Source: Paracentrotus lividus (Eukaryota > Echinodermata > Echinoidea > Camarodonta > Echinidae). Taken from it: DNA of 64,000 nucleotides. The stretch spans positions 17,170,371 to 17,234,370 of the forward strand of contig CALNVZ010002974.1 of assembly GCA_940671915.1 (NCBI GenBank), in the 5' to 3' direction. Below the pieces are notes generated by a model. The model made no database searches and had not been told where the DNA came from. It worked only from the letters and a program-made list of their open reading frames with translations. The position numbers and the translations under genes are program-made. Position 1 is the stretch's first letter, and each line of letters starts with the position of its first letter. Shown here piece after piece: positions 14,301 through 29,146 of this stretch.

Positions 14301-17300
14301 TAAGTTGCATATATAATGTATTATATTTATTTATTAAATTGTTTGACAATTTTGAAATGTCTATTTCTCTTTATTATTATTGTGATATGTCATAATCTAC
14401 ATGAGATATAAAGTTATTCTGAGTGTTTTGAAATTTTGTAGTAAAATGCATATAACCTTCTAAAAATGAATAATGTTATAAAAAATCAAAACAAACATAT
14501 TAAGTTGATGGTTTACATTCAAATCAGTGCTTCCAGACAGATCTTTATACAAAAAAAAAGGGTAAAAACATACTGTCCGGTATTTCCTACACTGTAGGGA
14601 ATGCCGGACAATTCACGATGACGTCATTATTTGCATATAACTGCCTCAACAAATATTTGATTACCTCAATTTTTTTTTGGAAAATAAAGTTGAATGATGA
14701 AGCTAAGCAATGAGAATCTTTTTCTTTTGTGATTTTATTGTTTTCATGTGCTAATTAAAGCAAATGAGCTTAAGTGGCCGGTATTCCCTACATCTACCCT
14801 ACCTTTAGATCGGTTTGGGATGGGGGACAGTGAGTTTTTACTTTCATCGCTCTCCCCTAAATCTTTTCATCTCCGATTTCAAGTCTCATTCATCATGACA
14901 GTATGTCTGTCCTTGGCCTTATGGTTTGTAACCGATGATTCACATTGTTAACCCCAACATGAAGTCAAACCCACAGTCACAACACCCTTAGGCTCCTAAT
15001 GATGCTTCTTATTTTGCACCGTCATAATATGCGTCCCAGAAAGGACGCACATATCGAAAAGGTTCTTTTATTATTATATTTCTTCTCGAGTACTTTCTCT
15101 CATTGTTCTGTTTGATTGTATCATTGTGTTAAAGATCGTAATTTATCTGTTTACATTTGAAAGATCGTAATTTATGTTTATGATTCCTAGAGGAATTAGA
15201 ATTTGAATAAGACTCTGCCCATTAGTTACTGAACGCAGGCCGTCATATAAGGTGAAATAGTAGTAAGATCAGCTTGGGAGCAGGGGATAGGCTGAAGAGG
15301 ACATTGTAGAAGGTGACTCATGATCTCCTCCTCTCCGCATTCGCATACTACCCGTCCTTCAGTGTTGATGCCCATTTGGTTTTTTTTATTTTAAGGTAAC
15401 GAAAAGCGGTACTTTTCGGGTGCATAGAAATGGGGGGGGGGGGGGCGGGGGTATAATGTCCTTCCTCTGTCGCCCAGTGTTGCATTCCCTGCTTACGTCC
15501 CTATCCCTCACCACGCTAACATTCTATATATTCTCTCATGATGATGCCAGACTCTTCTTTCCAAGGAAAATGTAGTCCCATGTGTACCACTAAGAGCTAC
15601 GTGCGTGTTGTCTGTCTTGATGTAGTCTTTCTAGAATAACAAAACCCCTTAAGTAGAAACAGGTGAATGGCTACCCCCATCCTCAGGGAAGAAACTTCCT
15701 TAAAGATTTGAATTAAATTATATTAAGCAAAGAATGGGCGGAGGCGAAGGGGTGGGGTGTATATCAATTGAGGGGTGAATCACGTAATGACAGGTGTATA
15801 GACCTACTTAGTAAAGTGATAGAGATCGCGATGCATATATAGACTTCTGGTTGCAGGAAGGGCAATTAATACTGTCAAAACCATTTGATATATTTTTTCA
15901 TCTGGATGGAGGGAGAAAAGTAACATGATGGATGTAATTGCATATTTGATCGATCTTTTAAACCAGTTATGGAACATCAGTCAGAATGATGAGAAAATTT
16001 GAATTAGAAGCCAACTAATGTTTCACAGAATTGATCCTGTTCAAGAATATGTTGACCCGTCAAATACTGAATTATCTAATTTTCCAACACTTTATGTTAG
16101 GACCACCCAGTTCCCGAAGGCATCAGTTCAGGGTGCTCAACAACAATAAATGTTGAATAAGTCAATGATAATGCACATAGGATAACATTATCGTAAAGCA
16201 ACACATCACGGATTGTAACTGTGGAACAATACAAATACAATGCACCCACTTTCCTGCTAATCCCTTTAGGTATAAAAACATCCTTTTAAAAATAAGCAAT
16301 CCTAAGATTTCATTTTCCTTGAGATTTCGCCTTTCACTTGTACCGATTCACTCCCATTTGCAAGATCCTTTGATCTCCTTCCCCTCAACAAATTTAACAA
16401 TATATATGATTACTCTCAAATAAATTGTTCCACCCGAAATTATCCCACCCAAAACGGTAGTAAAATAAGAGTTCCATTCTGGCGACGACATCTCAATGGT
16501 ATTCTGGGGAGTAAAATTACTTTGAAAAAAAGTATTCATTTTTATACATTTTACATAAAGTACAACTACAGTTGTGAAAAGGAAGCAAGTTATAATAGAT
16601 CACTCAGCCTGATCACGTACCTGCCAATCTAATACGGATGGTACACGTGCCAGATCGGATCTTCAAAAATGTTCCTGGCCCTCTTTCTTTACATGATGTT
16701 TGTCTGTTGGAAATAGCACTTTGCTTTTTAGAAAGATATGGCATAGGCCATTCCATAATCCAAACGTTTAATTCTCCCATTTCGGATCACACATTATGAA
16801 GTTGAAAGCTTTAAAGTAAGAAAATATTATTCACGCTTGTCTAAAGAATAACGGCAGCTCCAAACGCCCAATGGAATATGTTACTTATCAAGATAGAAAT
16901 TATAAATCAAAATATGAAATTATGTTTATAAAAAAGGTACATTCAGCATCAAGAATTGAATGATTTATAATGCTTGAAGTGAGACAGGTGACACTACGGT
17001 AGATAAGCAAATAGTTCTACAAGTTTTGGGGGTATGACTATAAATCACAAAGACCAAATTTCCCTCACGAACACGCACAGTCACAACTCGTACTATTCTG
17101 TGATAATTCCCTCTTGTCTTAGGAATTATCCCTGGTTCTATGAATGTAAGCACACATTCGTTATCATTATTATTATGTTGTTGACTTTACCTAGCAGAGG
17201 TAAGCAATATTGGGCCCGAATGTATATGGCTTCAGTCCTATTTGAAGATTCTCGTAATGAGGAAGTGCCTCCGAGTTAACTGGGTCTTGCTTTTGAACCC

Positions 17301-17621
17301 TGGACCTTCATAATGAGCTGTCGATGTCTAAACCATCTGTATCAATACAAATGTATAATCCATTTCTTTTGTCATTGTATGAAGATCAATCATAACTTGG
17401 TTATGTTTGGTATTTCCTTTAAGCACGAAAGGTAGAACTTCTTCTGCATTTTCCCCATCTCATTTGTTGCTTTAGTTCTTGAGATATATATGCCATTTTG
17501 CATCTTTATATTACGTGTCCATGTGTCCATTGGGTAGATTTCTCACATGATCATGATGATAGGACATGATAAACATAAGGCGGCATTAAAAAAAAAAAAG
17601 GGGGGGGGGTTGCGAAATTGC

Positions 17622-17652
<31 letters not shown>

Positions 17653-20600
17653 CTCCCACGCGGCCCCCCTCCCCCCAAAAATATAATAAAAATTGAGCTA
17701 AAGTCTTTTTTTTTCTTTTACAAAAATCTTTCGGCTTTGATATGGTACCACGAGGATATATCGTTTGATAATATTTCTCACCAAAATTATTTCCTCCTGC
17801 GATTTTTCCCCCCACGTGGTCCCCCCTCCAAAAAAAATAAAATAAAATAAATTAATTAAAAAAAAAAAAAAAAAAATTGAGCTAAAGTTTTTATTTTTTC
17901 TTTTACAAAAATCTTTCGGCTTCGATATGGTACCATGAGGATATATCGTTTGATAATATTTTTCACCAAAATCATTCCTCCCCGCTTGTAATATTTTCTT
18001 GTTTTCATAGTTCAACATTTGTTTATTTGTTCGTTTTTTATTCTTCAAAATTCAGAATGTAGGCTTTATAATATAAAGTTCAGATACCTACCTATACATG
18101 GCTCGAATCCATCCGCGGACATTTCTCCAGGACCGCATTTTCCCCGAGCCTCTAAAAACAAGAAAAGAACAAGTCAAACTTAAGCATAAATCAGTTATTG
18201 AGCATCAAAAATAGCTTACTCAAATATAATAAATCAAGCGTGAAATCTGTTAATACAAGAACGATGTTTGTTATCTGACGAGAAAATGCATTGGCTGAAG
18301 TTTAAGCTCCTTTGAGGTTATGTCATAAATAATTTGCGCTTAGTAAGTACGGATATGAGAAAAGAGGTGGTCCTATATCTATACTTAAAAGTTTATTCTG
18401 GTACCCCCGAATTATAAATCATTACAACGGACAAACAAATACTAGGAAGGTTTTAGGGAATAGGGAAGAATTTTATATTCTATTTATTCGTCAACTTCAT
18501 ACAAGACAGCATGTCATTACATAACTTTGGATAAATGATTATTTCCCGTCTGGGTTTATAATATGTTTGAGGAAGCAAGAGTATTCTTTTTTTAATGATT
18601 TTGTTATTAAATTATCTAATATTCATGCTAAACAGGGAAAATATGTACGGCGTGATCAGATTATCTGTCAATCATTACGCTTGATGACCATTACATCTAA
18701 CCTGCAATTCATAATTTTCTCTCCTGAACATGCTCAACGTAATGCCTATTAATATTGTGAACCATGATGTTCTGCAAACTCTCGCACTGGTGAAATTCGG
18801 GAGTTTATAACTTTAAGAGCCAAAAATCTAATATTCACGATTTGCTCATCGTCATCTGGTTTTCCAACAGATGGGTGAAATATATACAATTGTCTTGTCT
18901 TTATCTATTTATTCATATATTTATTTCAACAGCGTAGACTAATTTCATGTCTATGACGTCTTTCCTCACCCAAACATTTTCTTCAAAATTTAAGGTTTCG
19001 CAACCTTTTTGGATGCTAAACTATCTGACAAGAACTGCATTATACATTGAAATCCAGTCTTTATACTTGATTGTTATTATGTCTGATAAACCGTCAATTC
19101 GTAACACAATTCGCAGAAAGATTCACACATCAAAACTCGTTGGTCACGTGGTATTGACGGTCACATGACCAGCCTGCGTTGTTTCACCAAAGAAGAAGGA
19201 AATGAGTGACTTTTACGAATGCTGGGAGACACCAATTTCCGACGGCTCTTCTGATTAATTTGTGACAACTTTTCAATTTATTGGATTCGTCATGGTTTGC
19301 CACATTGGTTCGACAGGTGAACAGTGGTTTACAAGGATAGGGAGAAGGATAATGGACAAGTCCATGAATAATCCAGAGAATATAGGAAGAAACCAAAACG
19401 CAATGAGACCCAGGAGCATTCTTAAATTATTCGGTTTCTTTGTTTGAAAAAAGCGCTGCCCCTGGTTAAATTCATTTTTCACACTGATCAAGCCTGGTTC
19501 AGCATGTGACACTTGTTTGCAATTTTTATGTAATATTTTTTTCACTTTCAAAACCTCGAATGTTATTAAGAATTGAGCAAAACAAAAGTGGAAATGAACA
19601 AATAAATCGATCAAGAAATTAGTAATATTTCATAACATACATGTATGTCTAACTTTGTAGATTTGCCATTTTGAATTTAAATTTAATAAACTTAAAATAA
19701 ATTAAGGGTCAAGGAAACTTATAATTATGTAAAAAAAATCAATTTAACACCAACCCCTTCTTTGTTTAAATCGCAAATGAAATATGCTACGTCGTATAAC
19801 CAACAGGCATATCATCGACGAAATAGCTTATTTTATAATTAACCGATTATTTCACACGTAATTAATTTCGTAATGGTTATGCGATTGCTATTTCCTGTGA
19901 TCTACCTAACCAATTAGTAATACGTGACAAAGACGATATGATGCTGTTCAATTCACTATTTTAATATTCTAGGTTTATTACTTGGTGAGTAAGATTAATA
20001 TGTTGTCTTTCTGGATTGATGCCAACGATATTGTAAAACAAAAGCTTGAATTGATCCTTTTTTAGGCATTTTAAGAAAACTGTCCAAATAACTTGATTTC
20101 TAATGATTGTATGTTTGGTTTTATTTAATCTTATTTAGGCTAATTCACTACAATTTAACAGTAACAGTGATTATTTCATCATGGTCGGATAGACCCATCG
20201 AGTAGAATGATAGGTTGAAAGGGTCCTTTGTTTCTGAATCTTGTAGATTCAAATATTACTGACCAAAAGTCATTAAATGCATGTACATCTACATATTTTT
20301 GCTATTCAGCATAAACGGTTTTTAAACAGATACAAAGAAGCGTTTACGTCTAGTTCCCCTTAAAATCAACAGTACTCATAATACAATCATCTGTCACAGA
20401 AGAAGTTATTCCATTTCCCTCTGGAGATAATCTTGACCTCTGACCTGCTTGGCGGGAAAGTTCAATGCCATTACCAGAGTTAAGGACCGTGTTTGTAAAG
20501 TCACATGAATGGTAGGAGGAGATGGAGGACGAAGGAATGGTGGATATGGAAAGGAGAAGAGGGTAGGTGAGGAGTGGATGAGAAGGGAAAGAAGGGGATG

Positions 20601-23600
20601 GGGTGGGTGGGTGGAGGGATAGGGCAAAAGGATGAGGTTGAAGACTTACTATATTGGAACATTATGTATGAACTGATAAGCTGCTTTTGGTGCTATTTTG
20701 GTGCATGCAAACTTAAATATCTTTAATGCTGCAGTCACACAGACACTTACGTATAGATACGTTTGTGTTGTTTTAATCTTATTTATTCTTATATTCTATA
20801 ATTTCTTACGTATTTCTTTGTTTTACTGGATGAACGAAATAATCTATATTTCCACTACTGACTATGACGGGTAGGCATCCGTGGGGATCCGCAGAAAAGA
20901 AAATAATTTTTGGACGCAACCGGACGTAACTCAACGTAAGTGTCTGTGTGACTGTAGCATTTGGGAAACACAATGGAGTATAAGCAACGTAAAATACTTC
21001 CTTGGCGCCGAAAGCTCAGTTTCGTTCCATGAAGGATCGTTATCTGTAATAATGGGTTCTGAATCCATTGGACATATCATTTCATTGAATGTTCTTATAC
21101 AACTTATCGGCTACATCATTTGATTACCATCCTGACCAGGACCCGATGCTCTACAAACACCTTGGATGCAGGAGGAAGGCGCCAGACCGTACAGTCACTC
21201 CCCATAACACCCCTGATGATATATAGAACTACCAATCTTCTTTGAACTACCATCATCAAGTTTAAAGCGGGGCAAGGTCTACCAAGGTCACTCTTCGCAA
21301 CCTCTTAAACGACTCCCTAGTGAAATTACGCGTGGTTTGAGCGTGTAGGTGGTGATATATTGACGGGTAAACTCTTGGGACGGTCGCTTCTCAAGATTGG
21401 TAAGAAAATAAACATCACATTGTGATGCTCAACGAATATCTATTATAAAGTATTATTGCTTTTCTACCCCTCCATAAACAGGAAATCTAATAATATTTAT
21501 TCGACCTTCTCTATATGTGTTTGAAAGATGAGTATGAATTATTGCGGGGGCTCGAGTTGTTTAAGCAATAAAACACCTATTTGTTGATCCAGTCTACCCT
21601 CGAGTCTTACAAGTTGGGTGATGGGGATAAGTCATTACGTTGAAATAATGAAAACAATCCAAACTCTTTTCTGAATATAAGTAGGCCTATACAAACCCGT
21701 CAGCCCATAACAATATTTATATTTCTCTCTAATTTTGACCAAAGTTCCATCAGTATTCATTTGCAGATCAACTCGCATTGAACTATATTAGGGATTGTTT
21801 TGGAAGTTGTGACTGCGGAGAACAAAGTTGCCTGGGAACTCTGGGAACTTAAGTACCTCCATTTCATTCATATTATCACCGGAGAGGTGGTTCATTCCAA
21901 ATCAGTCACATTCGTATTGATTGAGTGTCTCACCCCGTCAATTACCCAGCTGGTGGACTTGTTAGACCCAATTACAGGCTTGCCAAAATGGTGTTTGCAA
22001 GTTCACTGTCAGACACGACGTCTCCCAATGTCAAACCACAAGAATGCCATGCTTTTCGTTTACGGAGGGATTGTAGTTTGACTTCAACAAGAAGAGACAA
22101 ATTAAACAGGGCGTCATCTGTCCACAGGGAAGAACTGAACATTTTTTAGGACGTGATTGGGGCAACGGATTGGTTCAAATTGGTAATCTGAGTTTCATCT
22201 GAGTGACCTCTTCCATTCGTTTCAATAAAATCCATGTACGAATCATGGCGGTGTCAATTCAGAAATAGCAAATCTCCGGGAAGCACTGTTCATGAGATAC
22301 CGCGTTACACCCATAATGTCCCTATTTTGACATTTTATATTAAAGCTGAAATCCTCTTTTAATTCTTTTAAATTAACTTTCATGTATAAAATTCTATCTA
22401 GAAGAAGAGCAACCGAGGTAAAATAAGAAGACATCACTTACCGAAATGCTGTTTATGTAATTACTTGATTTCTTTTGTCATGGTAGGGCAGAATTGCAGT
22501 TAAATTATGTTTAATCTTTACAATAAATACAAGGTACATTCAAACCCTCAGACATAACATGTTTACCCTAACGATTATTACTTTTTACAAGGTCTCAATG
22601 TATTCTTCCACACAACAGATTGCTACTTCTGTTATCATTACACCCCCTTCTAATACCAAATTACTTTCTGTTGCAGATATAATTAAGTTCGCCGACAATT
22701 ATCTACAAGGTTTTCGGAAAGAAAAAGCACCTCTGCCCTGCAATAACCTCACGCATCCCGTATGCCCTTGGTGACGTCACATGAAAATACCAGTGCCTCG
22801 ATACAAAGCATAGAGTCGGCGTCATCTACTAACAACGTTGAGATTTGTTATCCAAGGGTTGCAAGGTGTTATTTTTATTATGAAATATTAAAAATATAAA
22901 TAATTATTCTTTGATAGAACTATCAATCAAGAATTTGCACTTATAGAAAGCAGTTCTCTTGAGTAATCCTTGCCGTGGAAAGCTTTGCATAGTTTAATAG
23001 AAAAGCAAAACATTGAATACCGTCTTCGAACAACAGTCTGCCAGTTGAATTTTATCAAGGTAGCAATGAAGGCCGAACATGCCATGCATGTAGAAATGAA
23101 ATACAATTATAAAATGCAAACGTCATCAGACATTCTTGTCTCATTGAATTATTTTTGTCACTCCGATCATGAATAACGATGATTTGTATACCTTGATGGT
23201 CCGACAGCTTTAGACCAGGCTGGTTGTATCTTCTTATCATCTCTATAGCACATTAAAAACGGATCAAATTAATTTAATTTCCCTTTTTAAGTGTTTGTCT
23301 GCTTTGGATAGAGAGAAGTGTCACCTAATCCTTAAATGACAAACCATTAACCAGAATCTTATAAGACCCATAATATCTAGAGGTGCAACGCCTTTTCGAG
23401 ACGCCCATATAAGTTGGTGAACCTTGAAGACAAAAGAAGATTGAACAGTGCAGCATAATGAGAGTTGCTCTACTTATTTGATTATTAGTTCACTTAAGAA
23501 GAAGATGAAAAGACTTTGAAGCAGCGTAGACTGCAAGGATCTTGCTATCCAATTGCACCTGTATACTTTAAGAAAGATCACCAGCAGCAACTAATTATTA

Positions 23601-26600
23601 CTTTTTGGGACAACGAAGTATTTAGCAGAACAGAAGAACGTCCTATATAGGTCGTCTATCAACAACGTGTTTTTCGAAATATCAGAACGGTGCACTACAT
23701 ACGCAAAAATAAAGTAATTTATCTAACTTATATATTTTTTTCTACAGAAGAGGAAGGAAAAAAAAAATAGAATGAGTATAGAATATGTTACTAGTTATAC
23801 TTCCCATCCCGTTGGCCGTCACATTCCACGGACATGGGACCATACTGACGTCAAGTTGAGAGATTCCATAACTAAACAAATTAACAAAAACAAGGGACAA
23901 AATTTCTTCCCGAGATCCGACAGATCAACTGAGCAAAAGTAAGGATGGGGTTTAGGAAAGCAGACAGCAGCGGTAACACATGGATTGAGATTCCATAATG
24001 CATCACAGACCTCTCTTTTTAATTTGATTTCACACCTCGTTACGGGAAAAACGTAATTGTGACTTTGTGGCCCTTGTGGGATTGGTGTCACCCTCACCAC
24101 GTGTGACCTCTCGTTTCTCTCTTCAGATCAGAACTGTCTGCTTTGGAATTAGTCACACTAACACATCTGCCTTGCATTCTCTCTTTTAAATCGATCATCG
24201 CTAGGGAAATGTTCTGTGTGCAATTTTATCGACAACATTATACCTTTCAAACAAGATCTCTTCAAACTATCTCGAAATGTTATGTTTTCTTGGGTACTCC
24301 TTATCTAGACAAAAATGTATGCGTTTTAAGTCCAGGTATTGAATACATTAATGTTGCGTAACACGCACCATAAGTATATTAAAAAGAGAGGACAAGAAGA
24401 TATCAAGGCAACTGTAAATGATTTCAATTATTTTACTCTTTAGTTTTGGTGCTAAATGGCCATAATACCAGAAAAGATATGAAATATATGAAGAAAAGAT
24501 GACAGAAATAAGATAAGAACTGATATTCCGTAAACCTCAGGTGAAAGAAATAAAGAGAAAGACCAACTGTCTAGCGATGTCTTCCTTTGTGCAGGTCAAG
24601 TTAACTTTTTCATGGCGAGAAGGGTAGAAAGTCAAGCACTGGGTCTTGCCTGTTTATATGCATACCATTTTGATGTTCATTACCAGAATCGCCTGTCCTA
24701 AAGAATACTACAGGTTACCTGAAAATACCCTTGTCCCACAAAAGTCATCCTGAGGAGAAAATAATTTCATTTTCAAGTGTAAATTTGCATTTAACCGTAC
24801 CTGTTGCGCAATATGCCATGTTACATCCTCTTGCAGGCTGTAGAAGATATACGAAGAAGTCCCCACAGTTAGTGACTGTAACGGGAAAGTTGAAGAAGCA
24901 GCATGATTGGGTAGAAGAAGGTGTCCAGGAAACGCATCCAGCATGTCTGGAACTCTCTCCTGGGGGTGGAAGGCTCTCTCCTTTGGTGTCCAACCAGATC
25001 GGAGCTTCAGTCCCACATTGATTTACCTGATGGAGATATGAAATTAGATTATGTTGCCTCGGCCCATTAACATTTGATCGGCAACGTAAAGTGTAATCAC
25101 ATCTATCTTTTTTTATTTGCTTTAAAACCTATTTACTATGCCAAAGCTTGAATTTTAATTGCGGTGACATGAAACACTTGCAATAACTCCTTTGAAAAGT
25201 ATAGGAAATGTATTCCTTGATTATGCTACCGGTACAATTAAGCTTCTTATCAGGTTCAGCGGGTGTCAGGTTTTATTTCCTAATTTTGTACTGTAACTGC
25301 CATGACTGGAGTCAGTTTGCTTGATTGAAAAAAGTCAGAAATAAAATAATCGACCCATTATGGATTTTAACCTACAACATCTACCCAGTCCATAGAATAG
25401 ACCTGGTAGATGTCAGGTTTTACTACTTGTTTTTCATTCACATGCAGATGGTCCACCCATAGGTATTAGGTTCATGGTCTACCGGTTCTAATACATTTGG
25501 GGTTGTACCCAGATAATAAAAAAAGCTTCATACAATATCATCAAATTCATCACTATCATTAAAGGGTTGCATCATCCAATTGCACATCGATCAATTACCT
25601 GAACACAATCGGTTGGCATCTCTGCGGATTTTCCATAGATAGTAAATCTGTACCATCCTCGCTCGATGGATTTATCACATAGTTTAGTAGTCATGGCAGA
25701 AGCTGAATACTCCACACTTCTGAAGGGACTGTCCAGGATACGATGCTCTTCTGGAGAACACTCTGAAAAGTTTAATTGAAAAAAAGGATTGAGAGCTTAC
25801 AAACCCAAGGTTTTAGTCGTATTATTAGATAATGCCGATTCAAAATTTGATTTTCTCAGATACCATTTATCTACACGCACGAACACTTTGTGATAATTTT
25901 CTTGAAATAAGATAAAATGTCTTTTAACAATAAAATTTTCTTCAACAAAATCAACTTTGATTTGAAATGACAAGTAGGCTAATGGGAATCTGTTGTCCTA
26001 AGTCAACCGCAATAGCTACAGATTCTCGAAATAAATCACGTCACCACAGGTTCAAAAGTTTAGGAAAACCATATTCAACCGGGAATATAATATATTCACA
26101 AACGTTGAGATTAAAACGAGCGGGATGTTTAAAGTTTTGAACATCCGGCTTTTCAGTTGTCAAGTTCGGTTTGTGATAATTCTAGCACATCAACTAGCAA
26201 TTTCTTTGAAACAAAAATACCCTTATACCTGATGGTAATATATATTGCTCATCGCATGAACTTACAAGACCTTTTTCCTCCTAAAGACAATGAAAAAGCA
26301 ACAGAATATGTGTCCGTGATGTGCGTATGTGTTCATTTTACCTGACTTGGTTTTAGATTTTATTCTAAAGGCATGAGAAATATTTTGATGCCAAACTATT
26401 ATGTTTCATTATTAAGTATTACGTGTTAACTATGAATTTAAAGGATATCGGTGAGTGGAACTAGCCCTATATTTTCTCAAATAGTAAAAATTGCAGACTA
26501 GATTCACGCAATGGTAGACATTGCGCCAATCCTCACTGTTACTTAAAGTTAATCTTTTTCTCACAATATATTTATTCATTTATTTTTCCTCATTCCTTTG

Positions 26601-28922
26601 TTAATCAACCTCTTACCTCTTCTTCTGTACAGCTTTCTTTAATCATAAACCAAGAAAATTTCAATGTTTCAATGAACACCTGACTGATATTTTGATTTGA
26701 GTGGGTAATGGATGTGGAAGTGTGATCTCTGCACAAGACTACAAAGACATGTTCTTCTCAACACATGCACCTGTTATCCGACCAGACACGGCTGCTCAAG
26801 TCAACCTCAAAGTACCTCAAATATGTAGACAGTGCGTAGTTCTACTACTCTAATGTATCGATCTGACATGTTGATGGACACACATGGTACAACCGTGGTT
26901 CCTCCAAGCTAGAAGTACATCATTTTAGACATAAACAAGCGATAAGTAAAATTATAGTTTAACTTTATTTAAAACCTTACAATGACGCAATAGGCCTATA
27001 TAATTAAAATTAAATCATATTTCCCCCCAAGCCATACAGGATTTGAATGCAGTCATATCATTTGGATTAATTATTGTCAGAACCAGTGGTGAAATCTAGA
27101 TTTTAGTTGAGCTCGGAGGCATACCTTCTTTTTATAAAGATATAACAATCAGTAGTTCTCAATAACGCGAACTATCCATACGTATACAATTAATGTAAAC
27201 TAAGGACCAACTGTTACTAGTTACGATCTGAACTTAGCATATCGTGACAAAGAAGGAAAACTGTGACAATTTTTTTTTCATTGATGATGATAACATACTA
27301 AGAAGGTACATCACGCAGTATGCTAACTACAGATTAAACTGCGTGTCTAAATTTGTAACAAAATCACTGCGCATCATTCCTCGGCTTGTAGCTAGATTTC
27401 CTGGTGATTTTCCCCCTTTTCCTCTTCGGGACATCAATCAATTCTACCTTCAACGACATCAGCCAATCATAACATGAATATCGCCGGGATGATTATCACG
27501 AACGAATATAAAAATCAAACTTAGGAATGCATCCGTAGGGGTGGGTTTCTGACGTCACACGACGGTCACGTGGTGTCTGCTTCTCACGATAACCAGGTCA
27601 GGTGTTTTGACGGGGAAGGGTTAGCACGCAACTCTGCTGGGGGTCGACTCGTTGGATTGATCAGTCATCTCCAAGTGCATCCATCATTGTCCATGTTCTT
27701 GGCCCCCCGCAACATCAAAATTTGCGACTGATTGCAACTTGACTTGCGATTCGTATCGATCGCAATTGTGAATTTAAGAGGCATGGGATTGTACGTCAAA
27801 TTTTGTTTTACGAGGCAAAGAGAATATGGGTGACCAACGAGAGGAACAACGTGTAACAGTAAGGGAAACCAATGTACTATATGTGTAGTTCCTTAAAAAT
27901 AAAAAAAATATGCAAAGTTATGTTTTGCAGGTTTGGTAAGAGACTACTAGTGCTTGTGAGGTAGAAGTGCAGAAATTAGGTCCATCATCTGTAGATCTGG
28001 CATCAGACAGGCACTTCTAACCAATTTGTGATATCCCGTCGGTGACATACCGAGATGTCTCAATCCTTGACAACCTGGTCATATCACGTATAGACATGCC
28101 ATTCCGCCCCCAACGACATCATACTGTGAAGGTCAACACAATCTTCCTAAAGGTCATTGACCTGTCAACTTCACGCTATGGGTATGATAGGAGTTGAAGG
28201 ATACTATAACCCGAAATTTGGCAATAAGAAAAATAAAATGAAAGCTATTCCTCGTTTTCCCCTTAAATATTGTGTGTTTACCTATGCAAAGAGTTGAGGT
28301 AGAATTAAGCTTGGTATTGAGTTACCATGAATATTCTACTTGCATCTTGTCCCGATCATAACATTTTGTTTGCCCTCGTGCTATACTACCATAGCCTGGA
28401 GGGCTTTTCAAAATTTCAGACGATATGCTTTTCAGCCTTGCACGAAGAGGCAGTGGCGGAGGGAATTGAAAGCGACCTACTTCCTACCAATGTACCAAGC
28501 ACGAAAAGAAACCGACAGGGATCGGGGGCAGTTAGGGTTAATGGAAGGTGTCCGCTTTTGGGTCAATATTATGTGGTAAATCTGGGGTTTTGACGAGTTT
28601 TAGATTGAAACATACACTTCCATGAATTCCCTGGGGATATTCGAAGGTGGCAGGTGAAAATTGGGTTGGAGTTTAATACATGATTCATGAGCTTTAGTAC
28701 AATTTCAAAGAACATAAAGGTTGTATTTGATTCTTCAATGTGATTTCTTTTTGTCGGGGACACTCAATTCCTTTAATAGTATCCTTTGTAGGGGATTTCC
28801 AACTGAAACGAAATCCAGAACCGCTACAACAGCAAGAACTTAAACAGTGAGGCTGATGTTGCTACGACTACCACCTGTACAACAGCAATAACAGCAAGAC
28901 CTACTTACTACTACTACTACTG

Positions 28923-28972
<50 letters not shown>

Positions 28973-29024
28973 GCTACTACTACTGCTACTACTGCTACTA
29001 CTACTGCTACTACTGCTACTACTG

Positions 29025-29065
<41 letters not shown>

Positions 29066-29075
29066 GCTACTACTG

Positions 29076-29108
<33 letters not shown>

Positions 29109-29109
29109 G

Positions 29110-29146
<37 letters not shown>

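Larger units (their letters stand above)
10061..18091 (-). other. Intron 4 (about 8 kb)
   Basis: Between exons 4 and 5. It contains a possible MITE at 10.63-10.96 kb, a GA microsatellite at 11.3 kb, the mariner-like element at 12.0-13.3 kb, the iterated-motif element A at 13.8-14.8 kb and a diverged tandem duplication at 17.65-17.99 kb. The stretch 14.9-17.5 kb shows nothing recognisable. Confidence 0.6.

Noticed and set aside
16625-16715. Candidate minus-strand exon reading GPGTFLKIRSGTC with a good GTACGT donor
   Set aside because: Its start phase does not fit after exon 4, and neither this frame nor the alternative frame gives a recognisable domain.
23819-24100. 93-codon cysteine-containing frame on the minus strand in intron 3
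   Set aside because: No splice sites in phase with exons 3 and 4 and no recognisable motif; exons 3 and 4 already join correctly.
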